Shown: positions 15,090 to 25,311, numbered from the stretch's first letter. The stretch is DNA of 64,000 nt from Planctomycetota bacterium (GCA_008501825.1 QQUA01000015.1:1-64000), one strand, 5' to 3'. Numbers and translations: made by a program. Notes: generated by a model not told the origin, from the letters alone.

Positions 15090-17639
15090 ATGAAAACCAG
15101 TAGGGCTGTGACCAGCGCCGCCAAACGGGCGGCCAGGAGGAACTCCATTCGGAACCAAGGGAGTCTTCCGGAAGATCTTCCGGAACCTCAAATCTCGGAC
15201 AATGCGCGCAAGGTTCTGCAAAACCGCTACCTGGCCAAAGACAAGGTCAGCGGAGAGGTTTGCGAGAGCCCCAAAGAACTTTTCTGGCGAGTGGCCGTGG
15301 CGGTCGCGCAACCGGAATTCGAAGAAGATCCCCAGCAAGGCCTGAAGTGGGCCCGGCGCTTCTACGAATTGATGGCCACCGGCACCTTCATGCCGAATTC
15401 GCCGACCCTGATGAACGCCGGCCGAGAAATGGGCATGCTCTCGGCTTGCTTCGTGCTGCCGGTGGAAGATTCCATCGAAGGCATTTTCGCCACCTTGAAA
15501 CACGTGGCGCTGATCCAGAAAGCCGGCGGGGGCACCGGCTTTTCGTTCTCCAGACTTCGCCCCGACGGCGACATCGTTTCCACCAGCGGCGGCACCACCA
15601 GCGGCCCGCTGTCTTTCATCGACGCCTATTCGGCCGGCACCGACGCGATTCAGCAGGGTGCTTTTCGGCGGGGCGCCAACATGGGGGTGTTGCGTTGCGA
15701 CCACCCCGACGTGGTGGAGTTCATCCGAGCCAAGGACGACCTAAGCCGCTGGACCAACTACAACGTTTCCGTGGCCGTCACCCAGGCCTGGATGGAAGCG
15801 GCGGTGGAACAACCCCACGCCGCGGTGGTGATCACCAATCCTCGCGACGGCCGCCAAGGTTGGTTGCGCCGGGCCAATGGGCGACGCATCAGCGAGGCCG
15901 ACTACGAATCCTTCGGCGAAGACAAGACCGCCGATCCGGAGTCGTTTTGGACTTATGGCGAAGTTTTGGACCGCATCGTCCACTTTGCCTGGAAAAACGG
16001 CGAGCCGGGTCTGCTGTTCTTGGATCGGGCCAACGCCGACAACATGCTGCCGCAACTCGGGGCTTACGAGGCCACCAATCCTTGCGGCGAGCAGTGGTTG
16101 CTTCCCTACTCCTCCTGCAACCTGGGCTCGATCAACCTCGGCAAGTTCGTCAAAGCCGACGTTGCCGAAGCCCTTTCTTGGGAGGATCACCTCGATTGGG
16201 AGGCTCTCGACCAGGTCATTGCCGATTCCACTCGCTTCTTGGACGACGTGGTCACCATCAATCGCTTCCCGATTGACGAAATCCGCGATCGTGCCGACGA
16301 AGAACGTCGCATCGGTCTCGGGGTGATGGGCTTTGCCGACCTGCTCTACCGCTTGGGGATTTCCTACGGCTCGGCGGAATCCTTCGAAGCCGGCCGGGTG
16401 CTGGCTCGGCGGCTCCGCGATACCGCCACCAGCGCCTCGGAGAAGTTGGTTTCGGAAAGCGGCCGGGCTCCTTACCTGGCTTGGGAGGGCAGCCAGCCTG
16501 AACAAGACGGCATGGCGCCGCGGCGGAACAGCCACCTCACCACGGTGGCGCCGACCGGCACCATTTCGATCATCGCCGGATGCTCCGGCGGCATCGAGCC
16601 GTTGTTCTCCCTGGCTTTCCAACGTCAAGTCATGAAAGACGCCGACGGCCAGCCGGTGGTAATGAAGGAAGTCCACCCGCACTTCCGCACCGTGTTGGTC
16701 GAACATGGTTACTCCGCCGCCGAAATCGAGCAGGTGGTCGACCAGGCATTGGAGCAGGGCTCGGTCGGCGACAGTGACCTGCCTCAGGAAGTGCGCCGGG
16801 TGTTCGTGACCGCCAGGGACATTCCGCCGGATCAACACATCCTGATGCAAGCGGCGTGGCAGACTTCGATCGACAACGCCGTTTCCAAAACCATCAATTT
16901 GCCGACCGAAGCTTCGGAAGAAGACGTCCGCACCGCTTTCTTGATGGCTTGGCGGGAACGCTGTAAGGGAGTCACCGTCTACCGGGACGGTTGCCGCGAC
17001 ATGCAGCCCATGGCTTTGAAAGAAAAAGCCAAAAAGGAAAGCAAGGCTCCGATCCGGAAAGACGACGGCTTCCCCGTCGCCCATCCGATGAAGTTGCCGG
17101 AAATCATGCCGTGCGTGCGCGTCCGGCAGATGACCCCCTTCGGCAACATGCACGTGAAGATTTCCGTAGATCCCCAAGCCGAACGGGAAATGGAAGTCTT
17201 CGCTCAATTGGGCAAAGGCGGCGACGTGGCCAACAGCGATTTGGAGGCCATTTGCCGCATGATTTCGCTGTTTTTGCGTTGCGGCGGTGCGTTCGAGTTG
17301 GCCTTGAAGCAACTGGAAGGCATCGGTTCTTCCTTGACCTTGCCGTCCAAGGAAGGCCGCATCATGAGCTTGGCCGACGGCTTGGCCAAGGCTCTGCACA
17401 AATACCTCTACGCCAAGAGCAAACACGGCGTGCAAGCCATCTTGCTGGGCAAGTTCGATCCGGACGACTTGCACAAAAATGGCAACGGCCACCGGCCCAA
17501 GCCGCTGGGATTGTCAGGGAACCGGCTGGGTTCGGGAGCCGGCGGGGCGTTTAAGGTGAAGTGCCCCGCCTGCAGCGGGAATTTGGTCCATGAAGAGGGT
17601 TGTTCGAAGTGCTACGACTGTGGATTCAGTCAGTGCTGA
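15090..17639 (+). CDS. nrdJ: Adenosylcobalamin-dependent (class II) ribonucleoside-diphosphate reductase
   Basis: 849 residues from ATG 15090 (MKTSRAVTSAAKRAARR); the frame is open to 14916, but those residues are unlike the family and would overlap NrdR box 2. The catalytic barrel is complete: SACFVLPVEDSIEGIFATL, the substrate loop QKAGGGTGFSFSRLRPDGD, the thiyl-radical motif NPCGE (Cys332, Glu334), and TVAPTGTISIIAGCSGGIEP. The C-terminus has a Cys-rich module, KCPACSGN then CSKCYDCGFSQC, whose Cys pairs likely re-reduce the active-site disulfide. It reduces ribonucleotides to deoxyribonucleotides in the cytoplasm using vitamin B12 and no oxygen. It stands alone, with NrdR and DnaA boxes upstream and a strong terminator after. 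Confidence 0.95.
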   Translation: MKTSRAVTSAAKRAARRNSIRNQGSLPEDLPEPQISDNARKVLQNRYLAKDKVSGEVCESPKELFWRVAVAVAQPEFEEDPQQGLKWARRFYELMATGTFMPNSPTLMNAGREMGMLSACFVLPVEDSIEGIFATLKHVALIQKAGGGTGFSFSRLRPDGDIVSTSGGTTSGPLSFIDAYSAGTDAIQQGAFRRGANMGVLRCDHPDVVEFIRAKDDLSRWTNYNVSVAVTQAWMEAAVEQPHAAVVITNPRDGRQGWLRRANGRRISEADYESFGEDKTADPESFWTYGEVLDRIVHFAWKNGEPGLLFLDRANADNMLPQLGAYEATNPCGEQWLLPYSSCNLGSINLGKFVKADVAEALSWEDHLDWEALDQVIADSTRFLDDVVTINRFPIDEIRDRADEERRIGLGVMGFADLLYRLGISYGSAESFEAGRVLARRLRDTATSASEKLVSESGRAPYLAWEGSQPEQDGMAPRRNSHLTTVAPTGTISIIAGCSGGIEPLFSLAFQRQVMKDADGQPVVMKEVHPHFRTVLVEHGYSAAEIEQVVDQALEQGSVGDSDLPQEVRRVFVTARDIPPDQHILMQAAWQTSIDNAVSKTINLPTEASEEDVRTAFLMAWRERCKGVTVYRDGCRDMQPMALKEKAKKESKAPIRKDDGFPVAHPMKLPEIMPCVRVRQMTPFGNMHVKISVDPQAEREMEVFAQLGKGGDVANSDLEAICRMISLFLRCGGAFELALKQLEGIGSSLTLPSKEGRIMSLADGLAKALHKYLYAKSKHGVQAILLGKFDPDDLHKNGNGHRPKPLGLSGNRLGSGAGGAFKVKCPACSGNLVHEEGCSKCYDCGFSQC

Positions 17640-17678
17640 CCCTGCCAGGGACTGAATAGCTCAACACACGTTCGAAAG

Positions 17679-17712
17679 GACCGGGAGGCGCTCGTCGCTT
17701 CCCGGTCTTTTT
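17679..17712 (+). terminator. Intrinsic terminator of nrdJ
   Basis: A 12-bp stem (GACCGGGAGGCG / CGCTTCCCGGTC, one G-T wobble) with a 5-base loop is followed by TTTTT at 17708-17712. It lies 40 bp after the nrdJ stop and before the convergent gene that ends at 17723. Confidence 0.9.
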
Positions 17713-17722
17713 GGATATCGGG

Positions 17723-18250
17723 CTACTCTTCCTCGCCGGGATTCGGATCTTTCGGTTCCCGGATCGAATTCAATTCCCGGTCCCATTCAGCCAGCCAATC
17801 TTCCTGGTGTCCGGGACCGAGGCCGGGCAACCAGACTTCGTGCACGTGTACCCACTCGACTCCATGGGGAGTCTTCGCCCGGTTTCGGAACAGAGCGGTG
17901 CTCAAACGGCCGCTGCGCCGCCCTTGGATTTCCTGATGTTCTTCATAGGTACAAAGCAGGACGTCTTCGGTTTGAAAACGCACCTGAAAGCGTTCGATCC
18001 AAATCCGAAATCTTGGACTGGAGTCCATGTGGATTCCCTGGGCCTGATGGAGGCGGCGGCATAAAGGCAGCAGTTCCTCGGCTTCACCCTCGGGAGAGAC
18101 CCACTGAAAGAAGGGAGCGGTAACCCGGGTAAAGCGCACGAAAGCGTCTTCGTCCTTACGCAACCGGCCGGAAAACCAGTCTTCAAAAAAGCGGTGAAGA
18201 TCGACGACTTCCTTTTGACAGCGTTCGGAAAGGGATTCGTTTTCTTCCAT
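17723..18250 (-). CDS. Hypothetical protein, possibly SnoaL/DUF4440-like
   Basis: 175 residues from ATG 18248-18250 (MEENESLSERCQKEVV). The longer open frame to 18454 runs through the region shared with the divergent HAD gene and looks non-coding. The start, a helix with EVVDLHRFFEDWFSG, then FVRFTRVTAPFFQWVSPEG, and later strands VRFQTEDVLLCTYEEHQEI and VEWVHVHEVWLPG, follow the cone-shaped alpha+beta pattern of the NTF2/SnoaL superfamily. No catalytic role can be read off. The C-terminal 20 residues are acidic and probably disordered. Cytoplasmic. Confidence 0.6.
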   Translation of the reverse strand: MEENESLSERCQKEVVDLHRFFEDWFSGRLRKDEDAFVRFTRVTAPFFQWVSPEGEAEELLPLCRRLHQAQGIHMDSSPRFRIWIERFQVRFQTEDVLLCTYEEHQEIQGRRSGRLSTALFRNRAKTPHGVEWVHVHEVWLPGLGPGHQEDWLAEWDRELNSIREPKDPNPGEEE

Positions 18251-18462
18251 GGGTTCCCAAATCGGAGTCTCTAGTCTACGAATCCAGGACTGCTTTCCTG
18301 AAAAATCCGGGCAGAAGGCACGGCTCTCGGCCGGTTTCGGCGAGACAAGCTGGAAAATTTGTACTTCCTGCAGGTTTCCGGCAAGCGGAGCGTGGAATTC
18401 TGTTCCCGAAAGGGGACAATGCCTCTTTGCCAGTGCCGAAAATCCGCCCCCCACGCCAGAGC

Positions 18463-19194
18463 ATGGATCTGACCTCCTTCAAAGCCTTGACCTTTGATTG
18501 TTACGGCACCCTGGTGGACTGGGAGACCGGTCTCCTGGAAGTCCTGCGGCCTTGGGTGGGAAATCACGGTCTGCAAATCGACGATGAAATGTTGTTGGAG
18601 GCCTACGCCGAGGCGGAAGCCCTGTGCGAGCGGGCCACCCCGCACGCTCTTTATCCCCACATCCTTTTTGCCGTGCACCGGGAGCTGGCCGGACGCTTCG
18701 GTTTACCGCCGAGCGCTCAAGAGGCCGAACGGCTGTCGGCTTCGGTGGGGGAATGGCCGGCCTTCGCCGACACCACCGAGGCTTTGCGGGAGCTGAAGAA
18801 GCACTACAAGCTGGTGGTCATTTCCAACGTCGACAAGGCTTCCTTCACCCGCACCAACAGCCGCTTGGGAGTGGAATTCGACAGCGTCGTGACCGCCGAG
18901 CAAGTGGGGGCTTACAAGCCGGACGTGCGGATCTTCCACTACGCCTTGGAGCATCTGAGGAAGGATCTTGAAATCGGGCCCGACGACGTCCTGCACGTGG
19001 CGCAAAGCCTTTATCACGATCATTTGCCGGCCAAAACCTTGCGCCTGCAAACCGCTTGGATCAATCGCCGGCTCGGTCAGGAAGGTTGGGGAGCTACCCG
19101 GCCGCCTTCGGAAGAAGTGAAACCCGATTTGGAAGTGGGGAGCTTGGCCGAATTTGCCTCTCTGGTGAAAAAAGCCTTCCTCGCCAAAGGTTGA
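18463..19194 (+). CDS. HAD-superfamily hydrolase (haloacid dehalogenase type II-like)
   Basis: 243 residues from ATG 18463 (MDLTSFKALTFDCYG). Motif I is FDCYGTLVDWE with nucleophile Asp in TFDCYGT. Motif II is the Ser in LVVISNVDKASF, motif III the Lys in VGAYKPDVRIF, and motif IV lies around LHVAQSLYHDHLPA. The cap between motif I and II is helical, as in L-2-haloacid dehalogenases, although in that subfamily the substrate is often a phosphoester rather than a haloacid. It converges with the cysteine desulfurase gene (1 bp between stops). Substrate unknown. Confidence 0.85.
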   Translation: MDLTSFKALTFDCYGTLVDWETGLLEVLRPWVGNHGLQIDDEMLLEAYAEAEALCERATPHALYPHILFAVHRELAGRFGLPPSAQEAERLSASVGEWPAFADTTEALRELKKHYKLVVISNVDKASFTRTNSRLGVEFDSVVTAEQVGAYKPDVRIFHYALEHLRKDLEIGPDDVLHVAQSLYHDHLPAKTLRLQTAWINRRLGQEGWGATRPPSEEVKPDLEVGSLAEFASLVKKAFLAKG

Positions 19195-19195
19195 T

Positions 19196-20416
19196 CTAAG
19201 ACGAGGGGGAGGACGAATCGGCGGTTTGGCCGCCTTGTTCGGCGAAGATGCCGGCGATTACCGAGCCTAGTTCCCCTAAGGCGGCCAGGTCTTCGCTGCC
19301 GTCGAAGGAAAAACGCAACACCGCATTGCGCCAGGCTCGCGGGCAATCGATGGCGGTCAGGATCGCCGACTCCTTGTGACCGCCGGCATGGCAGGCCGAG
19401 CCGCTACCGACCCAGTAGCCTTGAGCTTCCAAACGGTGGAGCAACGTTTCGGCCGGCATGCCGGGAAGGGCCACCGACAAAATCGAGGGCAGGAATTGCT
19501 CCGGATCGGCGGGGCCGAGGGGGTGGGCTTCGACTTGGGCTTGAGTCAGGCCGTCCAACAAAGCTTGCCGGCGTTTGTGATAGCGCTCCGGATCTTCCGC
19601 CAGGCGCAGCCGGCGCTCGACCGCGGCGGCGGCAAAAGCAGCGGCGCCGGCGGTGTTTTCGGTGCCGCTTCGCAGCCCGCCTTCGTGGCCGCCGCCATGA
19701 AATAGGGGCCGGGGTTCCGGCGCCTCTTCATGGAGCAACAGAGCCGCGCAACCGCGAACGCCGCCGAGCTTGTGGGCGGCCACCGCGACCGAGTCGGCAG
19801 CCAAGGCGTCGACGTCCTGGCTGAGTTTGCCGGCGGCTTGAACCGCATCGACGTGAAAGGCGGCTTTGGGGGCCAGTTTGCGGGTCAGGGCGACAAGGGC
19901 GGGAATCGGTTGCAGGCTGCCTAATTCGTTGTTGGCCCACTGGATACAAACCAGGGCCACGTCTGCAGCGAGGCTTTCCGCCAAACGTTCCGGAAGGATC
20001 CGGCCTTCTCGGTTGGCGGCCACCGTTTGCACCACAAAACCTTCTTCCTGAAGGCTTTGCGCTGCCATACCGGCGGAAGGATGTTCCAGATTGCCCACCA
20101 AAATCCGCGGCTGTTCCCGGCCCAGGCGTCGGGCTTCCCGTCGAACTTTGGACTTCAGGCGGGGGGCCAAACCCAGGATGCCCAAGTGATTGCTTTCGGT
20201 GCCGGTTCCAGTCCAAATCACCCGGTAGCGGGAAGCTCCCAGGGCGGTTCGCAGCTCGTTGCGGGCCCGCTCCAGGCATCGGGCGGCTTCGGCGCCGGCC
20301 TGATGCAAGGATGACGGATTGGCAAAAGCTTCCCTTTGAGCTTTGAGGAAGGCTTCGATGGCCGCCGGCAGCGGCGGCGTCGTGGCCGCGTGATCCAGGT
20401 AGAGCGGTGCGTTCAC
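19196..20416 (-). CDS. Cysteine desulfurase (NifS/IscS-type)
   Basis: 406 residues from a GTG at 20414-20416. This is a class V aminotransferase fold: YLDHAATTPP at the N-terminus, the substrate loop GTGTESNH, GNLEHPS, FHVDAVQAAGK with the cofactor Asp, the PLP-lysine in VAAHKLGGVRG (K216), the Arg in RSGTENT, and the persulfide Cys in VGSGSACHAGG (C342). It removes sulfur from L-cysteine for Fe-S cluster or thio-nucleoside assembly. No iscU, iscR, mnmA or suf gene is adjacent, so the acceptor cannot be inferred. It lies tail-to-tail with the HAD gene and head-to-head with the aminopeptidase gene, 41 bp away. Confidence 0.92.
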   Translation of the reverse strand: MNAPLYLDHAATTPPLPAAIEAFLKAQREAFANPSSLHQAGAEAARCLERARNELRTALGASRYRVIWTGTGTESNHLGILGLAPRLKSKVRREARRLGREQPRILVGNLEHPSAGMAAQSLQEEGFVVQTVAANREGRILPERLAESLAADVALVCIQWANNELGSLQPIPALVALTRKLAPKAAFHVDAVQAAGKLSQDVDALAADSVAVAAHKLGGVRGCAALLLHEEAPEPRPLFHGGGHEGGLRSGTENTAGAAAFAAAAVERRLRLAEDPERYHKRRQALLDGLTQAQVEAHPLGPADPEQFLPSILSVALPGMPAETLLHRLEAQGYWVGSGSACHAGGHKESAILTAIDCPRAWRNAVLRFSFDGSEDLAALGELGSVIAGIFAEQGGQTADSSSPSS

Positions 20417-20457
20417 GGCCTAATACTTTGACACATGCGGCGTAGAATCGCCCGATC

Positions 20458-21867
20458 ATGTTGGCCTCCACAATCCTCAGCACTTTCCTTTTGGCTGCCC
20501 TGCCGCAGCAATTACCGGAAGACGGTCGCGGACAAGGGTTGTTTCCGGCCACCTGGCACGCCGGCCGGCGGCAAGCCTTGATGGAGGATCCCCGGGTTCA
20601 AAATGGCATCATCGTTTTGCGGGGAGCCGGAACCACCAACGACTACCGCGAGTTTCGTCAGGACAATAATTTCTGGTATTTCACCGGCATCACCACGCCG
20701 AATGCAGTTCTGGTGTTGGTGCCGAAGACCGGCGAAGAGTATTTATTCGTCCCGCCGGTGCAAGCTTCGGCGGAAGTTTGGGTCGGCAACTTAATCGACC
20801 CGGAGGAAGCCAAGGCCATTACCGGCATTGAAAAATGCCTTCCGCTGGGAGCCCGATCCCGTGGATTCGGCAGCGGTCGTCAAGACGTCAGCGCTTTGTC
20901 CGATCTGCTCGATCAATTGAGCCGCAAGCACAAGCGCTTTTTGATTCAAGGACAGCCGGCGGAAAACTGGATGATGAGCCGCGACCAGTTGCAAAACGCC
21001 GTTCGAAGCCAATCCGGCGATCCCTATGACGGCCGGGCCAGCCGCGAAGCTCAGTTCCGAGCCCGCTTGGATGAGCATCACAAGGTAAAGGAAGTCAAAG
21101 ACATCACCGTTTTGCTGGATGCCATGCGGGTTCGCAAAACCGCCCAAGAAGCGCAAGCCATGCGCCGGGCTTGTCAGATTTCCGGCCAAGCCCACCAAGC
21201 GGTGATCACTTGGGCAAAGCCCGGTCACTTCGAATGGCAAATTGCGGCTCGAATGACCGGAACCATGTTGGAAGCCGGGGCCATGGGGCCGGCTTATGCG
21301 CCCATCGTCGGATCGGGTCCCAACGCCAACATCTTGCACTACAACGAAAACCACCGGGCCATTCAGGAAGGCGACGTGGTTTTGATCGACTACGGCGCCG
21401 AGTTCCAACACTACGTGGCGGATATCACTCGCAGTTGGCCAGTGAGTTCCCGATTCACCGACCGCCAGCGCGAGGTTTATCAGGCGGTTTTTGACGCCCA
21501 AGAAGCAGCCTTCGCCGCCACCAAGCCTGGAGTTTTGCTTTCTCAAGTGGAAGCCGCCGCCATGAAAGTGTTGGCCGAGCGCGGCTTTGGCCGGGATTGT
21601 TGGCATGGCATCAGTCACTGGTTGGGCATGGCCACCCACGACGTTGGATTGCGCCGGGCGAAATTGGAACCGGGCATGGTGTTCACCGTGGAACCTGGGG
21701 TGTATTTGCCCGAGGAAGGTTTTGGAATTCGCATCGAAGACGTCGTCATGGTGACGGAAAGCGGCCATGAAATTCTTTCCGCCGGCATTCCCAGAACGGT
21801 TTCCGAGATCGAAGCGATGCGGGCGAAGGCCCTTGGCCAATCGGAAAAGCAGGCGGAAACGAATTAG
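20458..21867 (+). CDS. Xaa-Pro aminopeptidase (peptidase M24B), probably exported
   Basis: 469 residues from ATG 20458. The first 17 residues ([17 protein letters not shown]) are hydrophobic and could be a signal peptide. The aminopeptidase-P N-domain includes [20 protein letters not shown]. The pita-bread catalytic domain carries the dinuclear-metal ligands: Asp in [11 protein letters not shown] and VADITRSWP, His in [17 protein letters not shown], Glu in [13 protein letters not shown] and [12 protein letters not shown]. The enzyme removes an N-terminal residue preceding proline. It is a stand-alone gene, divergent from the cysteine desulfurase. Confidence 0.92.
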   Translation: MLASTILSTFLLAALPQQLPEDGRGQGLFPATWHAGRRQALMEDPRVQNGIIVLRGAGTTNDYREFRQDNNFWYFTGITTPNAVLVLVPKTGEEYLFVPPVQASAEVWVGNLIDPEEAKAITGIEKCLPLGARSRGFGSGRQDVSALSDLLDQLSRKHKRFLIQGQPAENWMMSRDQLQNAVRSQSGDPYDGRASREAQFRARLDEHHKVKEVKDITVLLDAMRVRKTAQEAQAMRRACQISGQAHQAVITWAKPGHFEWQIAARMTGTMLEAGAMGPAYAPIVGSGPNANILHYNENHRAIQEGDVVLIDYGAEFQHYVADITRSWPVSSRFTDRQREVYQAVFDAQEAAFAATKPGVLLSQVEAAAMKVLAERGFGRDCWHGISHWLGMATHDVGLRRAKLEPGMVFTVEPGVYLPEEGFGIRIEDVVMVTESGHEILSAGIPRTVSEIEAMRAKALGQSEKQAETN

Positions 21868-21971
21868 GTGCAAAGTCGGTTGTTTTTCTTGCTGGACGGC
21901 AAGCAAAGCACTGAATCAGCCTTCACCAGCAAAAACGGGGCATGTCTTGGAGGATGCCACAATGGGGCTCC

Positions 21972-23207
21972 ATGGCACCCATGCCCGCATGCATTACCGG
22001 CCTCGGAGTCATTTCCCCTCTGGGGCCGGATCTCGAAACCAGTTGGAGCTCGCTGCTGCAAGGAACGGTGGCGTTGCGGACCGTGAACGAAGGTTTGGCC
22101 GAATGCCTCCAGGACTATCCGGTAGGCCCGGCCCAATTGGACCCGGCTTTGGATCGCGCCCAAATCGATCGGCGCCTACGGCGGAGAATGGATCGCATGA
22201 CCATTCAAGCCATGGCGGCGGCCCAAGAGGCTTTGGACGATGCCCGGCTTCAAGTATCGGAACAGCAAGCCCGCCGCGCCGCCGTGGTGATGGGCGTCGG
22301 TTTCGGCGCCGCCAAAACCCACCTGTACATCGCTTCGATGTGCTTGCAGGACAAAGCCGACCGGATGAGCCCGTTTGCTATCCCCGCCGGCATGCCCAAC
22401 TCCGCAGCCTGCAACGTTTCTTTGGCCAACGGGACCATGGGACCGACTTGGACCGTGGCCACCGCTTGTGCCGCCGGATTGGATGCCACGGGAATCGCCT
22501 TGATGTTGCTTCGCAGTGGCGCCGCCGACGTGGTGGTTACCGGTGGCACAGAATCCATCGTCGACGACGTCGGCTTGGGCGGCATGGGAGCGGCCAAGGC
22601 TCTCAGCCGCATTGACGGCGAGGATCCAGCGGTGTTGCGACCGTTTTGCCGCCGCCGCCGCGGCACCGCGGTGGGTGAGGGCGTCGCCGTCCTGGTATTG
22701 GAAACTCCGGAGCACGCGGAAGCTCGCGGTGCCAAAGTGAGGGCCTTGTTGACCGGTTACGGCAGCGGCTCCGATTCCTTCCACATCACTCAACCCCGGC
22801 CCGACGGCACCGGCGCGATGGCGGTGATGGAAGCCTCCCTGGCTTCCGCCGAATTGCAACCTTCTGCGATTGACGCCATTTTCGCCCACGGAACCGGAAC
22901 TCCGCTCAATGACGCCATGGAAGGCAAAGCGGTGCGCAAGCTGTTCGGCGACCCGGCGCCTCTGGTGACCAGTACCAAGGGCCAATACGGCCACGCCATG
23001 GGAGCCAGCGGTCCGTTTCATTTGGCCTTCGCGGTCAAAGCGATGGAAGACAGCGTGGTGCCGGCGACGGTGACCTGCCAGGATCCCGATCCTGAGTGTG
23101 AAATCGTTCCGGTGTTGGAGAATACGCCCAAAGAAGTCCGGGCCGCCATGGTGAATGCTTTCGGGTTTGGTGGCCATAATGCTTCTTTGGTGCTGCAAGC
23201 TCCTTGA
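21972..23207 (+). CDS. Beta-ketoacyl-[acyl-carrier-protein] synthase (KAS II-like)
   Basis: 411 residues if started at ATG 21972 (MAPMPACITGLGVISPLG); starts at 21942 or 21981 are also possible, and a GGAGG at 21950 does not settle it. The thiolase fold carries the Cys-His-His triad: Cys166 in VATACAAGLDATG, His306 in FAHGTGTPLNDAMEGK, His341 in KGQYGHAMGASGP, plus the closing GGHNASLVL. It performs decarboxylative condensation of malonyl-ACP with an acyl-ACP. No acyl carrier protein, reductase or dehydratase is adjacent, so it may serve general fatty-acid elongation or an unlinked secondary pathway. Slightly divergent from textbook FabF. Confidence 0.9.
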   Translation: MAPMPACITGLGVISPLGPDLETSWSSLLQGTVALRTVNEGLAECLQDYPVGPAQLDPALDRAQIDRRLRRRMDRMTIQAMAAAQEALDDARLQVSEQQARRAAVVMGVGFGAAKTHLYIASMCLQDKADRMSPFAIPAGMPNSAACNVSLANGTMGPTWTVATACAAGLDATGIALMLLRSGAADVVVTGGTESIVDDVGLGGMGAAKALSRIDGEDPAVLRPFCRRRRGTAVGEGVAVLVLETPEHAEARGAKVRALLTGYGSGSDSFHITQPRPDGTGAMAVMEASLASAELQPSAIDAIFAHGTGTPLNDAMEGKAVRKLFGDPAPLVTSTKGQYGHAMGASGPFHLAFAVKAMEDSVVPATVTCQDPDPECEIVPVLENTPKEVRAAMVNAFGFGGHNASLVLQAP

Positions 23208-23259
23208 TTGGGTCGGTCCTGACTTCCCACCGCAAGAAACGAAATCCTAGGAAAGGAGC

Positions 23260-25218
23260 ATGGAAAGAAGCTGGGGACAAGCCTCGCTTTACTTATTGAA
23301 CGGGGCGGCGGTGGTCGGGGTGGTGCATGGCTTGACCCAACTACCCCAAGGCATTCCCCATTGTTTTGGGCAAGGCCTGATTCTTCACTTCAGCGGCACC
23401 ATGCTGGTGGCGTCCTTGGCGTGGTTGCTTTGGTGGGGAGCCGCCAAGGTGTTGGGCAAGCCGGCGCCCCAGCCGGGAACCGCCTTTTGGGTCGGTTGGG
23501 GCTTGGCCCTGATGCCGTTGGCCGCATCTTTTTTGCCCCACCTTCCGGTTTTGCCGCAGAGTCCGGCCCTCGGCATTTTGGTGGGCTTGCCGGTGCTGGC
23601 GGCGGCGCCGTTATTGGCTCGCCGATTCACTCCACCGTTTGCTTGGATTCGTTGGTTGTTGCCGGCTTTGGCCATTTTGTGTCCGTTGTTCCTGACCTTG
23701 GATCGGCGCGGCGGGGCTTGGCATCCCGGACCCTACGACCTGCCGGAACAGCCCCCGGAAAGCCAAAGCGCTGAAACCGTTGGCGGCCAACGTCCGGATC
23801 TCATCCTGATTTCCCTCGACACCTTGCGGGCCGACGCGGTGGTCGGTCCGAACCGAGCCGAAGTGCCGGTTTTGGATCGCTTGCGCCAGGAAGGCCTTTG
23901 GGCTTCCTACGCCCGGGCTTCCAGCAACCAAACTCTGCCCAGCCACATCGGCATGCTGACCGGATTGGATGCCATGGCTTTCGGGGTGCGTTCCAACTAC
24001 GAAGCCTTGCCCAGCGAGCTGGCCTTGCTGAGCGAGCTTTTGTTGGATGGGGGATACCGCACTTTCGGCGTCGTGACCAACGGTTTTATTCGGGGCGACG
24101 CCGGCTTCGCCCGCGGTTTTGAGGTTTATGACGACTCCGCCGTGGCCCTGACCGGACGCCGCAAGGCCTTCCAAGCCATGGCCGACGACTATTCCTGGTT
24201 CGGTTGGATCGTTCCCTCCGCTTGGTTGGATTCGCTGTTGCAACATCCTTTTGTTTGGGGGGTGCCTCGGGTGGATAAAAACCTCGGCGGGCGGGGCGCC
24301 GGCCGTCGGACGACCGATCGGACCTTGCACGCTCTCGATCAATTGCAGCAGCAGGATCGGCCCTATTTCCTGTTTTCCCACTTCATCGATCCCCATGCCC
24401 CTTATGGGGCTCCCGGTGTTTTTCGTGGCAGTCGCACGGCCGATCTGCCATTACCGGCGGAGGAGTATCGCCATTCCAGGCCTCAAGGCCCGGTGCAGCA
24501 ACAGCACATCCTGGCGGCCGAAGCCGGCTTGCGCGCCGGTTCGGAGGAAGCGGCGGAGGCGGTCCGGTTCATGCACCAGCTTTATTTGGAGGAAGTCAGT
24601 TTTCTGGATGCCTGCATGGGCGAAATCGTGGCCAAGGTGGAGGCTTCCGGCCGGCCGACGGTGATTTTGATCACCGGCGACCACGGCGAACATTTCGGCG
24701 AACACAACTTGATGCGCCACTCCAACTCGGTGTTCGAACCCTTGCTGCAAGTGCCTTTCTTTATGTGGGGGCATGAGGTGCCGGCCAAGCAAATCGATCC
24801 TCCCTTTTTGATGGACGTGGCTCCGACTCTGCTCCACCTCGCCGGCTTGGAAAGCGAGGGAATGGCGGGCAGAGCGTTGTTGGCCCCCGGGGAAGGAGGA
24901 GCTTCCCGGCCTCACGTGGCTCGCGACGACAAAAGGGTGGCGGTGGTGTTTGAAGGTTGGAAATGGACCGCCCGTTGGACCGGTGGGGAAGAGGCGCCGG
25001 AGGCCACCGGCTTGTATGACTTAAAGACCGACCCTCAGGAGCAGAACAATTTGCTCGGTGAGGTGGATGTGCCGTCGGCTTTGCAGGACGCCATTTCCAA
25101 GCTTCTGGCCCGGGATACCTCGGCCAGTCGTCGCTCCGGTTTGGCGGCGGAACAAAGAGTCTTTTTGGAAGAGATGGGTTATGCCGATGAAGAGGACCAT
25201 GAAGAAGGGCAAGAGTGA
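23260..25218 (+). CDS. Membrane-anchored sulfatase-fold phospho/sulfo-transferase-like enzyme (copy 1)
   Basis: 652 residues. About five transmembrane segments occupy residues 10-165, followed by an extracytoplasmic alkaline-phosphatase/sulfatase-fold domain. The metal-binding opening is DLILISLDTLRADAV (from residue 178). The nucleophile motif reads SSNQTLPSHIGMLTG, with Thr225 where classical sulfatases have Cys or Ser in C/S-x-P-S-R. The later metal site is ITGDHGEHFGEHNLM (about 471-485). The missing formylglycine residue suggests a Thr-nucleophile transferase or phosphohydrolase, as in LtaS/EptA-type enzymes, rather than a sulfatase. A paralogue follows 93 bp downstream in the same orientation. 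Confidence 0.85.
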   Translation: MERSWGQASLYLLNGAAVVGVVHGLTQLPQGIPHCFGQGLILHFSGTMLVASLAWLLWWGAAKVLGKPAPQPGTAFWVGWGLALMPLAASFLPHLPVLPQSPALGILVGLPVLAAAPLLARRFTPPFAWIRWLLPALAILCPLFLTLDRRGGAWHPGPYDLPEQPPESQSAETVGGQRPDLILISLDTLRADAVVGPNRAEVPVLDRLRQEGLWASYARASSNQTLPSHIGMLTGLDAMAFGVRSNYEALPSELALLSELLLDGGYRTFGVVTNGFIRGDAGFARGFEVYDDSAVALTGRRKAFQAMADDYSWFGWIVPSAWLDSLLQHPFVWGVPRVDKNLGGRGAGRRTTDRTLHALDQLQQQDRPYFLFSHFIDPHAPYGAPGVFRGSRTADLPLPAEEYRHSRPQGPVQQQHILAAEAGLRAGSEEAAEAVRFMHQLYLEEVSFLDACMGEIVAKVEASGRPTVILITGDHGEHFGEHNLMRHSNSVFEPLLQVPFFMWGHEVPAKQIDPPFLMDVAPTLLHLAGLESEGMAGRALLAPGEGGASRPHVARDDKRVAVVFEGWKWTARWTGGEEAPEATGLYDLKTDPQEQNNLLGEVDVPSALQDAISKLLARDTSASRRSGLAAEQRVFLEEMGYADEEDHEEGQE

Positions 25219-25311
25219 TGGGGGAAGGGCTCGGTCCTTCGGTGAGGCGCTAGGCTATTGGCCCACCGGTGAAACCTACCCACCGGATCTACCATCCGCA
25301 GCTTCCCCGCC

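Noticed and set aside
15741-17492. 583-codon antisense frame opposite nrdJ
   Set aside because: Shadow of the well-supported nrdJ gene; no domain features of its own. The same applies to the long antisense frames at 20791-21906 and 22176-23198.
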